Both the position numbers and the translations under genes were made by a program. This document shows, one piece after another, positions 31,841-40,148 of a DNA stretch of 64,000 bases. Position 1 is the first letter of the stretch. Every line of letters begins with the position of its first letter. The notes below the pieces were generated by a model. That model was not told the origin of the DNA, did not search any database, and saw only the letters and a list, made by a program, of their open reading frames with translations. The stretch comes from Synergistaceae bacterium. GTDB lineage: Bacteria > Synergistota > Synergistia > Synergistales > Aminobacteriaceae. Location: the NCBI GenBank assembly GCA_017451025.1, contig JAFSSM010000059.1, positions 1-64,000 on the forward strand. Direction: 5' to 3'.

Positions 31841-32640
31841 GGACGGCCTGCCTTGCGTGATGCTTCACTCAGTGCTTCGAGCCTGTGAGTTATTGTGCTG
31901 ATGTCCTCAATCAGTTTTTCGTCAATCGATGCCAGATTGTTTGCCATAGTCTGGAGTGCTTCTGCCAGTGCCAGCTGTGTGTGGTACTCGAGCTGTTCCA
32001 TCCTGTTCGTTATAGTCCTCCCGATAGCTGCGTTTGCATTGTTGAATGTGCTCTCTACGTTTTGCATTCCCTGCTTAAGAATCGCCTCAAGGTTCAGCGT
32101 AATATTTTGTATGTGTCTGGCCTGACTATCTGCTGATTTTTCGACAGAAGCCGCAAAAGTTCCGAGACTCCCTGCCAGCCGCTTCACCAATCCTGCAGAC
32201 TCATTGAGGGACTTGGCCGACTCCTCAACAGCCGCAGAAAATTTCTCAATTGCGTTGCCAATGTCAGGGATAGAAGCTCTAGTCTCACTGACGGGTGAAT
32301 ATATTTTCATTAAGTAATGCGTCAAATTTATGAAGGCCGCGTAGAACATTCCGAGTATGCTCGTCCAGAATGCCAGCTTCAGCCCCTCAAGCAACACAGG
32401 TATGCTCGCGTCAATGTTGCGTGAATCAAAGCCTCCAAGTCCTACAGCTGCTCCCCAGAACGTCCCGAATAATCCTAACGATGTAAGGAGACCAGGTGCA
32501 CGCGAAACTATCCAGACCCGTTTTTCCTGTTTCCTGTCAGACAGCAACGCCACAATTGACAGCGCAAAGACCAGACTTATCGCCATTGTGAACGCAAAAG
32601 CCGTCGCTGTTCCGAACAAACCATCAATTATTATTCTCAT
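31837..32640 (-). CDS. MotA/TolQ/ExbB-family channel protein with coiled-coil tail (ZorA-like)
   Basis: The 267-aa protein has three hydrophobic segments (about 8-32, 50-72, 84-110). The family core sits in PGLLTSLGLFGTFWGAAVGLGGF and LLEGLKLAFWTSILGMFYAAF, the pattern of proton-channel subunits MotA, TolQ, ExbB and ZorA. Residues 118-267 form a long heptad-rich cytoplasmic tail, as in ZorA but much shorter. It starts 2 bp after the msbA stop. With the OmpA-like and HNH genes downstream it forms a three-gene set, co-directional and overlapping. A general Tol/Exb role in envelope energy coupling is the main alternative. Confidence 0.85.
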   Translation of the reverse strand: MRIIIDGLFGTATAFAFTMAISLVFALSIVALLSDRKQEKRVWIVSRAPGLLTSLGLFGTFWGAAVGLGGFDSRNIDASIPVLLEGLKLAFWTSILGMFYAAFINLTHYLMKIYSPVSETRASIPDIGNAIEKFSAAVEESAKSLNESAGLVKRLAGSLGTFAASVEKSADSQARHIQNITLNLEAILKQGMQNVESTFNNANAAIGRTITNRMEQLEYHTQLALAEALQTMANNLASIDEKLIEDISTITHRLEALSEASRKAGRP

Positions 32641-32642
32641 GA

Positions 32643-34370
32643 TTACCCTTCCCCGAACTGCATCCTGTACAGCTCAGCGTAAAGCCCTCCTGACTTCATC
32701 AGCTCATCGTGTGTCCCTGATTGCGTGAAATGCCCGCCCTCAAGCACTAATATCCTGTCCGCCTCACGAATCGTCGTCAACCTGTGCGCAATGATGAATG
32801 ATGTCCTGCCACGCATTGCACGGTTAATCGCCCCCTGCACTGCACGTTCAACAGCAATATCCAGCGAACTCGTAGCCTCATCCAGAATCAGGATTCTCGG
32901 GTCTCTAATCACTGCACGGGCTATCGCAATTCTCTGACGCTGGCCCCCTGACAAAGTTACGCCACGCTCTCCGACTTCGGTATCATATTTTTCCGGCAGG
33001 GACTCGATGAACTCCCTGATGTCCGCAATTTCCGCCGCATCTATCACACGCTGAATGTCAACGTTATCCAGACCGTAGCCTATGTTGAACGCAATACTTC
33101 CCTTCATGAGCACGCATTCCTGCGGCACAATCCCTATCTGGCGGCGAAGTTCCCGCAGTGAAAGTGTCCGTATATCCTGGCCGTCAATCAGGATTTTTCC
33201 TGCTGTAGGGTCATAGAATCTGGGGATAAGGTCCGCAAACGTCGACTTCCCTGAACCAGTAGCACCGACTATTGCGATTTTCTCTCCGGCCTTAACGTCA
33301 AGGTCTATTCCGCTCAGAATCTCCTGTCCTTCCTCGTACCAGAATGAAACACCCTCAAACTTCACAGCTCCCTTCAGACGACCGGGATTAACGCCTTCTG
33401 TTCCCTGCGAGTTCTCGACGGGCATCAACAGCATATCCTGAATCCTCTCCGCACTCGCAATTCCGGTCTGCAGAGTTCCCATGTTGTTCATCACTGAACG
33501 TATAGGCTGAACCATGAACGCAATATACCCCACAAACGATATAAGCTCGCCGGGCGTAAGGCTTCCGTCGATGACGTTATGCCCTCCGAACCAGAACACA
33601 ACAGCCAGCGCAATTATCAGGAACACCTCAATCACTCCGGCCAATATTCCCTGAATTGAGACTGCCTGCATTAAGGCCGTATAGTTCTCCGCATTTGCCT
33701 TCTTGAACCGTTCAAGCTCCATATCCTCCGTCGCAAATGAACGGACGACTCGAATTGCACTGAAGGCTTCTTGAGCCGTCGCCGTTATGTCCGCCAAATG
33801 TTCCTGCACGTTGTGGCCGGCCCTGCGCAGTTTCTTCGAGGCAAACGACAGCAGAAATCCCACAACAGGAAGCACCAGAACGATTAACAGCGTCAGTCTC
33901 CAGTTGATATAGACGATGAACGCGAACATTCCCAAGAACGTAACGAGATTGAACAGAAGCTCTACGATTGTGCTGGTTACTATGTTCTGCAGGACTGCAA
34001 CATCTCCGGTAATGCGGCTCATCAGTTCTCCGATTCGGGAAGCGTAAATTTTCTGCAGGCTCATTCTCTGCATGTGGTCGTACAGCTCCGTACGAATATC
34101 CATCACCACAGACTGCCCCGCCTCGTTCATCAGGTAACGCTGGTAGTACGTAGTTATCGCCTTAAGCCCGAAAATCACGACGATTGAGACGCATATTACG
34201 TTGAGCATGAAGATATTGCGCGAGATGAGCACATCGTCAACGATATTCTTGAACAGGTAGGGCGGAAGGACATTCAGCGCAGAAGAAGCCAGCATGAACA
34301 TCATCGCCAGAAAGATTTTGAGGGAGTATTTGCGTGTCCTGGAGAGCAGGAATCTTATCGGCTGGTTCAT
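32643..34370 (-). CDS. msbA: MsbA-type lipid flippase ABC transporter
   Basis: This 575-aa exporter has six N-terminal membrane helices and one ATPase domain with Walker A GATGSGKST, signature LSGGQRQR and Walker B ILILDEATSSLD. Sequence and context (between two lipid A genes) fit MsbA, which flips lipid A-core across the inner membrane and works as a homodimer. The start is the ATG at 34370, which overlaps the stop of the LpxB-like gene by four bases. An in-frame extension upstream encodes only basic residues from the shadow of that gene and is not real. Confidence 0.9.
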   Translation of the reverse strand: MNQPIRFLLSRTRKYSLKIFLAMMFMLASSALNVLPPYLFKNIVDDVLISRNIFMLNVICVSIVVIFGLKAITTYYQRYLMNEAGQSVVMDIRTELYDHMQRMSLQKIYASRIGELMSRITGDVAVLQNIVTSTIVELLFNLVTFLGMFAFIVYINWRLTLLIVLVLPVVGFLLSFASKKLRRAGHNVQEHLADITATAQEAFSAIRVVRSFATEDMELERFKKANAENYTALMQAVSIQGILAGVIEVFLIIALAVVFWFGGHNVIDGSLTPGELISFVGYIAFMVQPIRSVMNNMGTLQTGIASAERIQDMLLMPVENSQGTEGVNPGRLKGAVKFEGVSFWYEEGQEILSGIDLDVKAGEKIAIVGATGSGKSTFADLIPRFYDPTAGKILIDGQDIRTLSLRELRRQIGIVPQECVLMKGSIAFNIGYGLDNVDIQRVIDAAEIADIREFIESLPEKYDTEVGERGVTLSGGQRQRIAIARAVIRDPRILILDEATSSLDIAVERAVQGAINRAMRGRTSFIIAHRLTTIREADRILVLEGGHFTQSGTHDELMKSGGLYAELYRMQFGEG

Positions 34371-35473
34371 TGTGCTGTAACTATGTCGCAAAGTCTCGAG
34401 GCAGCTCCGGACTTGCCCGAAAGACTCAGCAGTTCTTCCCGCGTCTTGCGGAGTCCCTCCGTGTCGGCGAGGCGTTCGCATATTTCTTCGGCGGCATCTT
34501 CCGGCGTAATATCTCCCCACATTTCGGCCATAACCTTATGCGGTGCAATCCTGTTCGGCAGAGAAATATACCCTCCCCAGCGTTTTATGACCCTGAGCGT
34601 CCCGATTCGGCGGAGCTTCAGTCCAAGAAGAGGAATATTCGCCAAAATCCCCAGCACTCCTGAAACAGGCACGAACCGCAGGAATTTTTCGGGAGCAGCA
34701 ACCAGCGCAGGAAGCCCGCAGTGCATCAGCTCAAAGTTATTTGTGCCCGGCTGAGTCAGAGCATAGTCGGCTTCACGCATAGCGACACCTGCTCCGGCAC
34801 GTACAGGGTTTAGCCCTGCCTTCTGCCACGACGAAAACTCCGACTCGGGCATGAACTGCGAGAATAGAGTCCTGACCCTTACAGATGGCATTCTGGCTTT
34901 CAGGGCATCATGTGCTTCCGCTAGCCAAGACAGAGCAGGTTTCCGGATAGCCGGACGCGAGCCAGGCAGAAAGAGTATGCGCGGAGAAGATGCATCTTTC
35001 GGCCAGTTCCACATAGACACCCCCGAAGGAGTTATGTCCATCGCCACAGCATCCTTCACCAGATCCCCGATTGCCTCAACATTCGGAATGTCGCCTGCTT
35101 GAGCTTCGTATGCGGTCAGGGTTTTTGCGCCTTGAATGAATTTTCGCGGGCCGTATGTGTAGCATGTCAACGGGGCATCAGTTTTTTCCGACATTCTGAG
35201 GCCGAATGCAATATCTCCTCCAAGCTGAATAATTCTGTCAGTCCGTTCTTCGGCAATATCCCGCCATATTCTGGAGGCGTTAGCCGGGCCTTCCAGCTTG
35301 TCCACTCCCAAAAGGGAAGCGGCTTCGCGTTCATGGCCGGAAGCAAACTGACAGGGCAATATCCATAAAGATATGGTGTGTCCTCTTTTGCGTAATTCCG
35401 AAGCAACAGGTCGAACCCATCCCCATAATTCGCCGGGCCCGTTAGTGAGAATAGTAATCCGCAAGAAATTCAC
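34367..35473 (-). CDS. Lipid-A-disaccharide-synthase-related glycosyltransferase
   Basis: The 368-aa protein opens with RITILTNGPGELWGWVRPVASELRKRGH, typical of the LpxB-related family, and contains FLPGSRPAIRKPALSWL and ALTQPGTNNFELMHCGLPALV, the nucleotide-sugar end of the GT-B fold. It is the first gene of the operon that continues with msbA. It is a second LpxB-like protein beside the C-terminal half of the LpxK fusion, so either one carries the true LpxB reaction or the two differ in substrate. The frame begins at a GTG at 35473; a TTG three codons later is better spaced (9 bases) from AGGGAT and may be the true start. Confidence 0.8.
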   Translation of the reverse strand: MNFLRITILTNGPGELWGWVRPVASELRKRGHTISLWILPCQFASGHEREAASLLGVDKLEGPANASRIWRDIAEERTDRIIQLGGDIAFGLRMSEKTDAPLTCYTYGPRKFIQGAKTLTAYEAQAGDIPNVEAIGDLVKDAVAMDITPSGVSMWNWPKDASSPRILFLPGSRPAIRKPALSWLAEAHDALKARMPSVRVRTLFSQFMPESEFSSWQKAGLNPVRAGAGVAMREADYALTQPGTNNFELMHCGLPALVAAPEKFLRFVPVSGVLGILANIPLLGLKLRRIGTLRVIKRWGGYISLPNRIAPHKVMAEMWGDITPEDAAEEICERLADTEGLRKTREELLSLSGKSGAASRLCDIVTAQ

Positions 35474-35550
35474 ATCCCTGCAATAGAATTTTTAGTGATG
35501 AATGAAATTATAATATGCTCTGACAATTTCAACAGGAGAATCAGACAATC

Positions 35551-37275
35551 ATGTACACGAAATTATTTGCCAGCATACGCGAATATAAGAGGCCGTCGCT
35601 CGAAGCTCCGGTTTACGTATCGCTCGAGGTAGTGATGGAGTGCCTTATTCCGTTTATCGTTGCGCGTCTGGTGAATCAGGTCAGAGCAGGCTGTTCGTTG
35701 GGTGAACTTTTCCGGGACGGCGGAATACTTGTAGTGATGGCGTTTATGTCGCTGTGGTTCGGGATATTGGCGGGGAATGCGTGCTCTACAGCTTCGTGCG
35801 GGTTCGCCAGGAATTTGCGCAGTGATATGTTCCGTGCCGTACAGAAATTCTCGTTCGCGAACATCGACAAGTTTTCGGCGGCCTCACTCATTACCCGAAT
35901 CACAACTGATGTAGCGAATGTTCAGCAGGCTTACATGATGCTCGTCCGGACGGTTATACGCGGGCCGTTGATGGTGGTGTTTGCGTGCGTGATGGCGTTC
36001 GTGATGGGCGGACGTACTGCGTGGGTGTACTTGGGAGTTGTTCCGTTTCTTGCGCTTGGCCTGTTCGGAATAGCCAGGTACGCAATGCCGGTGTTCCGCC
36101 GCTTGTTCGTGAAGTATGACAGGTTAAACGAGTCTATTCAGGAAAATGTGCAGGGTGTCAGAGTGGTGAAGGCGTTTGTGCGTGAGGATTTCGAGAAGGA
36201 GAAATTTGCGCGTGCCGCTGGAGAATTGTGCGGGGATTTTACGCGGGCGGAAAGGGTATTAGCCTTCAACAACCCTATAATGCAGTTGAGCATGTACACG
36301 GTTACGCTGTTCATACTCTATTACGGGACATACAGAGTAGTAGTTTCGAGGGGGCTTGACCTGAACGTCGGACAGATTTCCGCCTTGATGACCTACGGGG
36401 TGCAGATTTTGGGAAGCCTAATGCGTATGTCGATGGTGTTCGTGATGGTAACCTTAGCGCGTGAATCTGCGGTGAGGATTGTGGAAGTTCTGGAGGAAGT
36501 TCCGGAAATAACGAGTCCTGCTGACGGATTGAGTGAGGTTGCGGACGGGAGCATAGAGTTCGAGCACGTGAGCTTTTCTTATGGCGAAGGAACATTTGCT
36601 CTTCATAACGTGAACATCAGGATAGCTTCGGGCGAGACAGTAGGAATTATCGGCGGGACCGGCTCATCAAAGACTACGCTGGTACAGTTAATCCCCAGAC
36701 TGTATGACGCTTCACAGGGAGTTGTGAGAGTCGGCGGACATGACGTGAGAAATTACGACATTGAGGCACTCAGGAACAACGTAGCTGTTGTGCTGCAGAA
36801 GAACGAATTATTCTCGGGAACTATCCGTGAAAATCTGCTGTGGGGCAACAAAAACGCAACTGACGCAGAAATTCGGGAGGTATGCAGGATTGCTTGTGCT
36901 GATGAGTTCATCGATAGACTGCCCCAGAAATTGGACACGTGGACAGAACAGAACGGCACAAACTTATCCGGCGGACAGAAACAGAGGCTGTGTTTGGCGC
37001 GGGCACTCCTGAAGAAGCCGAAGGTGCTTATTCTGGACGATTCGACCAGCGCAGTTGACACTCACACCGACGCAAAAATTCGCTCAGGACTTCGCGAATA
37101 CATGCCAGGTGCAACGAAGATAATAATTGCCCAGCGCATTCTGTCAGTTCAGGACGCGGACAGAATAATAGTCATGGATAAAGGGGAGGTAGATGCTGTA
37201 GGTACACACGAAGAACTGCTAAAGTCATGTGAAATTTACGGCGAAATTTATGCATCACAGAACAGGGAGTTTTAG
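35551..37275 (+). CDS. ABC exporter half-transporter with non-consensus Walker B
   Basis: This 574-aa protein has a type IV ABC exporter layout: six membrane helices (residues 15-310) and an ATPase domain with Walker A GGTGSSKTT, signature LSGGQKQR and Walker B VLILDDSTSAVD. The catalytic Glu after Walker B is Asp, as in the degenerate subunit of heterodimeric exporters (TM287-type). Such subunits normally sit beside a partner with a Glu, but the next gene is unrelated. The partner may lie elsewhere or the protein may work as a slow homodimer. A TATAAT at 35509-35514 and AGGAG 12 bases before the ATG support expression. It is divergent from the lipid A operon. Confidence 0.9.
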   Translation: MYTKLFASIREYKRPSLEAPVYVSLEVVMECLIPFIVARLVNQVRAGCSLGELFRDGGILVVMAFMSLWFGILAGNACSTASCGFARNLRSDMFRAVQKFSFANIDKFSAASLITRITTDVANVQQAYMMLVRTVIRGPLMVVFACVMAFVMGGRTAWVYLGVVPFLALGLFGIARYAMPVFRRLFVKYDRLNESIQENVQGVRVVKAFVREDFEKEKFARAAGELCGDFTRAERVLAFNNPIMQLSMYTVTLFILYYGTYRVVVSRGLDLNVGQISALMTYGVQILGSLMRMSMVFVMVTLARESAVRIVEVLEEVPEITSPADGLSEVADGSIEFEHVSFSYGEGTFALHNVNIRIASGETVGIIGGTGSSKTTLVQLIPRLYDASQGVVRVGGHDVRNYDIEALRNNVAVVLQKNELFSGTIRENLLWGNKNATDAEIREVCRIACADEFIDRLPQKLDTWTEQNGTNLSGGQKQRLCLARALLKKPKVLILDDSTSAVDTHTDAKIRSGLREYMPGATKIIIAQRILSVQDADRIIVMDKGEVDAVGTHEELLKSCEIYGEIYASQNREF

Positions 37276-37307
37276 CAATAGCAATCATTCAGGGAGGAGC
37301 AGTGATT

Positions 37308-38597
37308 ATGATGCGTAAAAGTTTTTGGGCAGTGATTGTTGTGGTGGCGGTGTTTGGCGCAGGTTCGCTAAGAGCTGAGGCTTCAGACTGGACCGGTTAC
37401 TTCAAAGTTGACTGGGACGCTGTGGGAGATTACGCCTCCGAAAAGTGGAACGACGCTTCGAATTACGTTAGCGGATGGTTCTCGGGGAACAAAGAGGAAG
37501 TTACGGCGAAAGCATCAGGGGATAATCTGCCTCCTGCTGTTGCGTCGGGATGGGACAGACTCACAGGAACCCTCACCGATGCACTGACACTCAGGGACAA
37601 ACAGGAGACCCTTCCTCATAGCAGCTGGATACCCTTTCGTGAGGATCAGGCCAGCAATGCCAAGAAGATTAACGCTCTGCTTGATACTGCGCTGGGATTT
37701 CTGGTGAACGGAGAGGCCGGAGAGATTCGGAAGAACGCTTCACAGCTTCGCGACGCAATCGCAAAACAGCGTACAGAACTGGACAGCCTGCGCAACCAGA
37801 GAATAACTGCTCCGGAAAAATCCAGCCTGCCCTGGAAGCTCACGAAGGGCAAAGCCGACGAGAGGATAGCACGCCTTCAGGAGGAGATAGCCGACAGCGA
37901 GGAGAGGCTCAACACGATAAACGCAGAACTTGCCGGAGCACTCAAGGAGATTGGGCTTGAGCTTGACGGCTCTCAAGTGGAAATTCTGCTTAACTCAGTA
38001 ACCGGCGATGACCTGATGCAGAACACAATAGTCTTCTCGAACGTGAAGGCAGTTGTGGCGAAACTTGAGGAGCTTGCGCAGAACGACACCAACACTCTGG
38101 ACATAACCCGCCGCTACACCGGAATGTACTTAGTGTTGAACGATATGCTGATACATACGCAGGAAGAGTTAGTGAGGAAGATTGATGATGAGTACAAACC
38201 GAAGCTGAAGGGGATAATTTCTGAGGCAGAGGCAATCCGCAAGGAAGCAATGACCCGGAGCAATCAGGACATCTACAGTGTGGAACAGCGGAAGGGTTTT
38301 GCGGCGAATGCACAGTCGAACGCACTGACGATTCAGGTTGCTAATCTCTACACTGAGCTTCTGGACAGACAGAGGGCCGGAACTATGGACAGCATAAAGA
38401 GCTTGAGGCTTAACCGGGACTTGGCGGAGAACACGTACAAGACTGTGCGGAGTTCTTGGGAGCTTAGGGGGTTAATTCACACGGGGCTGAAGGTGTTTGA
38501 CGCTGTGGGTACGCTGAAGATGCCTGAGCTGAAGGTGTTTGAGAGCGGAGTAATGAGGTTAGAATTTGAGGAGATTAACCGGAGACTTAGAGATTAG
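37308..38597 (+). CDS. Exported coiled-coil protein of unknown function
   Basis: The N-terminus is a signal peptide (MMRKSFWAVIVVVAVFGAGSLRAEA). The mature part is helix-rich, with a strongly charged coiled coil at about 150-230 (KADERIARLQEEIADSEERLNTINAEL) and long helices to the end. I do not recognise the family. GGAGG lies before three possible starts (GTG 37302, ATG 37308, ATG 37311); the ATG at 37308 has the best spacing. It follows the ABC exporter by 32 bp, so the two may be co-transcribed, and an imperfect terminator follows. Confidence 0.75.
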   Translation: MMRKSFWAVIVVVAVFGAGSLRAEASDWTGYFKVDWDAVGDYASEKWNDASNYVSGWFSGNKEEVTAKASGDNLPPAVASGWDRLTGTLTDALTLRDKQETLPHSSWIPFREDQASNAKKINALLDTALGFLVNGEAGEIRKNASQLRDAIAKQRTELDSLRNQRITAPEKSSLPWKLTKGKADERIARLQEEIADSEERLNTINAELAGALKEIGLELDGSQVEILLNSVTGDDLMQNTIVFSNVKAVVAKLEELAQNDTNTLDITRRYTGMYLVLNDMLIHTQEELVRKIDDEYKPKLKGIISEAEAIRKEAMTRSNQDIYSVEQRKGFAANAQSNALTIQVANLYTELLDRQRAGTMDSIKSLRLNRDLAENTYKTVRSSWELRGLIHTGLKVFDAVGTLKMPELKVFESGVMRLEFEEINRRLRD

Positions 38598-38631
38598 GAG
38601 TTAGGGGGTAGGAGTTAGGGAGAGAGAATGA

Positions 38632-38675
38632 AACCGCCGGGGTTGGGTGAAAACAGCCCTGACGGTTATTTTTTT
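38632..38675 (+). terminator. Terminator between convergent genes
   Basis: AACCG (38632-38636) pairs with CGGTT (38663-38667), with inner GGG/CCC pairs, and a run of T follows. It lies between the coiled-coil gene and flgJ. Confidence 0.65.
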
Positions 38676-38679
38676 GCCC

Positions 38680-39045
38680 TTACGCCTGAACGTCAAGCAT
38701 CGATGCTTCCTCATTTGCTTTGCGGAGATTTTCTGCGTCGTGGTCAGCCGCTATCTTGCCTATCATGCTGTCGTAGAGCATCTTCCACAGACCAGCTCCG
38801 CCAGACCCCTCCACAAGGTCATCACTGGCCATCTCAAGAGAAAGCTCCTCCATCTGCTTGTAGGGTCTCTCCTTGTCCGAACCGCTTATAGCCATTGCGG
38901 AATTGCGCATATCCTTCCACAGTTTTGACCACAATATGCTCTCGAACTGCTGGCACGACTCCTTGAGCTTCTGTGCGTCCTCCGTTTGGTGAATCTCCGG
39001 CGGAACATCCCGCACTATCCGTGAACTGCTTATCCCGTTAATCAT
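38680..39045 (-). CDS. flgJ: FlgJ-like rod-binding protein
   Basis: This 121-aa protein matches the N-terminal rod-binding domain of FlgJ (LKESCQQFESILWSKLWKDMRNS; LSLEMASDDLVEGSGGAGLWKMLYDSM). It lacks the muramidase domain found in proteobacterial FlgJ, as is usual outside that group, so it acts as a rod cap or chaperone in the periplasm. It lies 2 bp after the glycosyltransferase stop and closes the flagellar series. Confidence 0.85.
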   Translation of the reverse strand: MINGISSSRIVRDVPPEIHQTEDAQKLKESCQQFESILWSKLWKDMRNSAMAISGSDKERPYKQMEELSLEMASDDLVEGSGGAGLWKMLYDSMIGKIAADHDAENLRKANEEASMLDVQA

Positions 39046-39047
39046 GA

Positions 39048-40148
39048 TTACCTGTCTCCTTCACAAAGTCTCTCTATTGCGCACTTGGCCGCGTCCACAT
39101 CACCGCAAGCCGCAACACATGAATCTTCCCTGTGCACTGTCTCGGGGGCTCCTCCCGCATCGTACGTTACAACAGGAGTCCCGCACGCCTCAGCCTCAAG
39201 GTTCACAGTGGGGTAGTTGTCCTCATACGTGGGGTTGAACAGAACATCAGAGGCCGAGTAAATCTGTGCAAGTTCCTGCTGGTTGTTCGTGCGCGGAATA
39301 TGCAGAATACCTTCCGGCAATGCGTCTTCCTTCCTTCCGACGAGCACTATCTGGAACTTCTCGGGGTCAAGCAGTCCCGCAAGCCTCACAAAATCCTTGA
39401 GTCCCTTTCGCGGCTCCCACCTGTTCGCAACACCGAGCACTATCTTCTTCCCAGCGAGTCCGTACCTCTCACGAAAATCACCCTGCACTGGCCGGAATAT
39501 GCTCCTGTCTATCTCGTTGTGCCTGACCTCGCAGGGATATTCACGCAGGAAACTCTGGCCCGCCAAATCTGCCAGCCATTGCGACGGAGTTATCAGGGTC
39601 ATATCCTTCACGCCGGTGAACAGCCTCCGTTTGTCCTCATAGTTCCTGTAACTGCAATCAACGAAACTTGCAGGGTATGCGTGCCTCTGCGGACAGTTCC
39701 CGCAATGCGTCCTCCATTTTTCGCACTCTGCGAACGTGAAGTACGCGCAGTGCCCGGTGAACGCCCAGCAGTCATGAAGAGTCCAGTATACTTTCATTTG
39801 AGGGCGGGACTTTATCCACGTGAACAGCAGCTCGATGTTGATGTAGTAGCCGTGAATGTTGTGAAGCCACAGCAGAGCGGGGTTGTACTCGTCAGCCCAA
39901 GCCAGAAAACGCCGTGTTGCTCCGCGCGAAAAGAACCCGTGCCTGTCGGTCAGCCTCGTCATCAGAGCGTGAAGGTACACATCAGCAACAGACCCTATCT
40001 TTACGGCGTAATCGCTGTGAGTGTGGGGTTCTCTGCTGTAGGCTATCCTGACCTCGTGCCCATTCCGTACGAACTCCTCAGCCTGACCCGCCGCAATCTT
40101 CCCATGACTGCCTGCTCCGCACTGCACATTTATGAACAGTATACGCAT
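39048..40148 (-). CDS. GT4-type glycosyltransferase inside the flagellar operon
   Basis: The protein has a GT-B fold: RILFINVQCGAGSHGKIAAGQAEEFVRNGHEVRI at the N-terminus and GVANRWEPRKGLKDFVRLAGLL with FNPTYEDNYPTVNLEAEACGTPVVTYDAGG at the nucleotide-sugar end (E-x7-E pattern). A Cys-rich stretch (CEKWRTHCGNCPQ) in the middle is common in WcaI/capsule-type enzymes of this family. The start is the ATG at 40148, which overlaps the flgI stop (TGATG). Such tight coupling to flgI and flgJ suggests it modifies flagellar or co-expressed envelope proteins, though it may be a passenger. Confidence 0.85.
   Translation of the reverse strand: MRILFINVQCGAGSHGKIAAGQAEEFVRNGHEVRIAYSREPHTHSDYAVKIGSVADVYLHALMTRLTDRHGFFSRGATRRFLAWADEYNPALLWLHNIHGYYINIELLFTWIKSRPQMKVYWTLHDCWAFTGHCAYFTFAECEKWRTHCGNCPQRHAYPASFVDCSYRNYEDKRRLFTGVKDMTLITPSQWLADLAGQSFLREYPCEVRHNEIDRSIFRPVQGDFRERYGLAGKKIVLGVANRWEPRKGLKDFVRLAGLLDPEKFQIVLVGRKEDALPEGILHIPRTNNQQELAQIYSASDVLFNPTYEDNYPTVNLEAEACGTPVVTYDAGGAPETVHREDSCVAACGDVDAAKCAIERLCEGDR

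Noticed and set aside
34371-34520. N-terminal extension of 50 residues on MsbA
   Set aside because: It lies entirely inside the LpxB-like gene in another frame, is Arg-rich and unlike MsbA; the ATG at 34370 overlapping the stop is the natural start.
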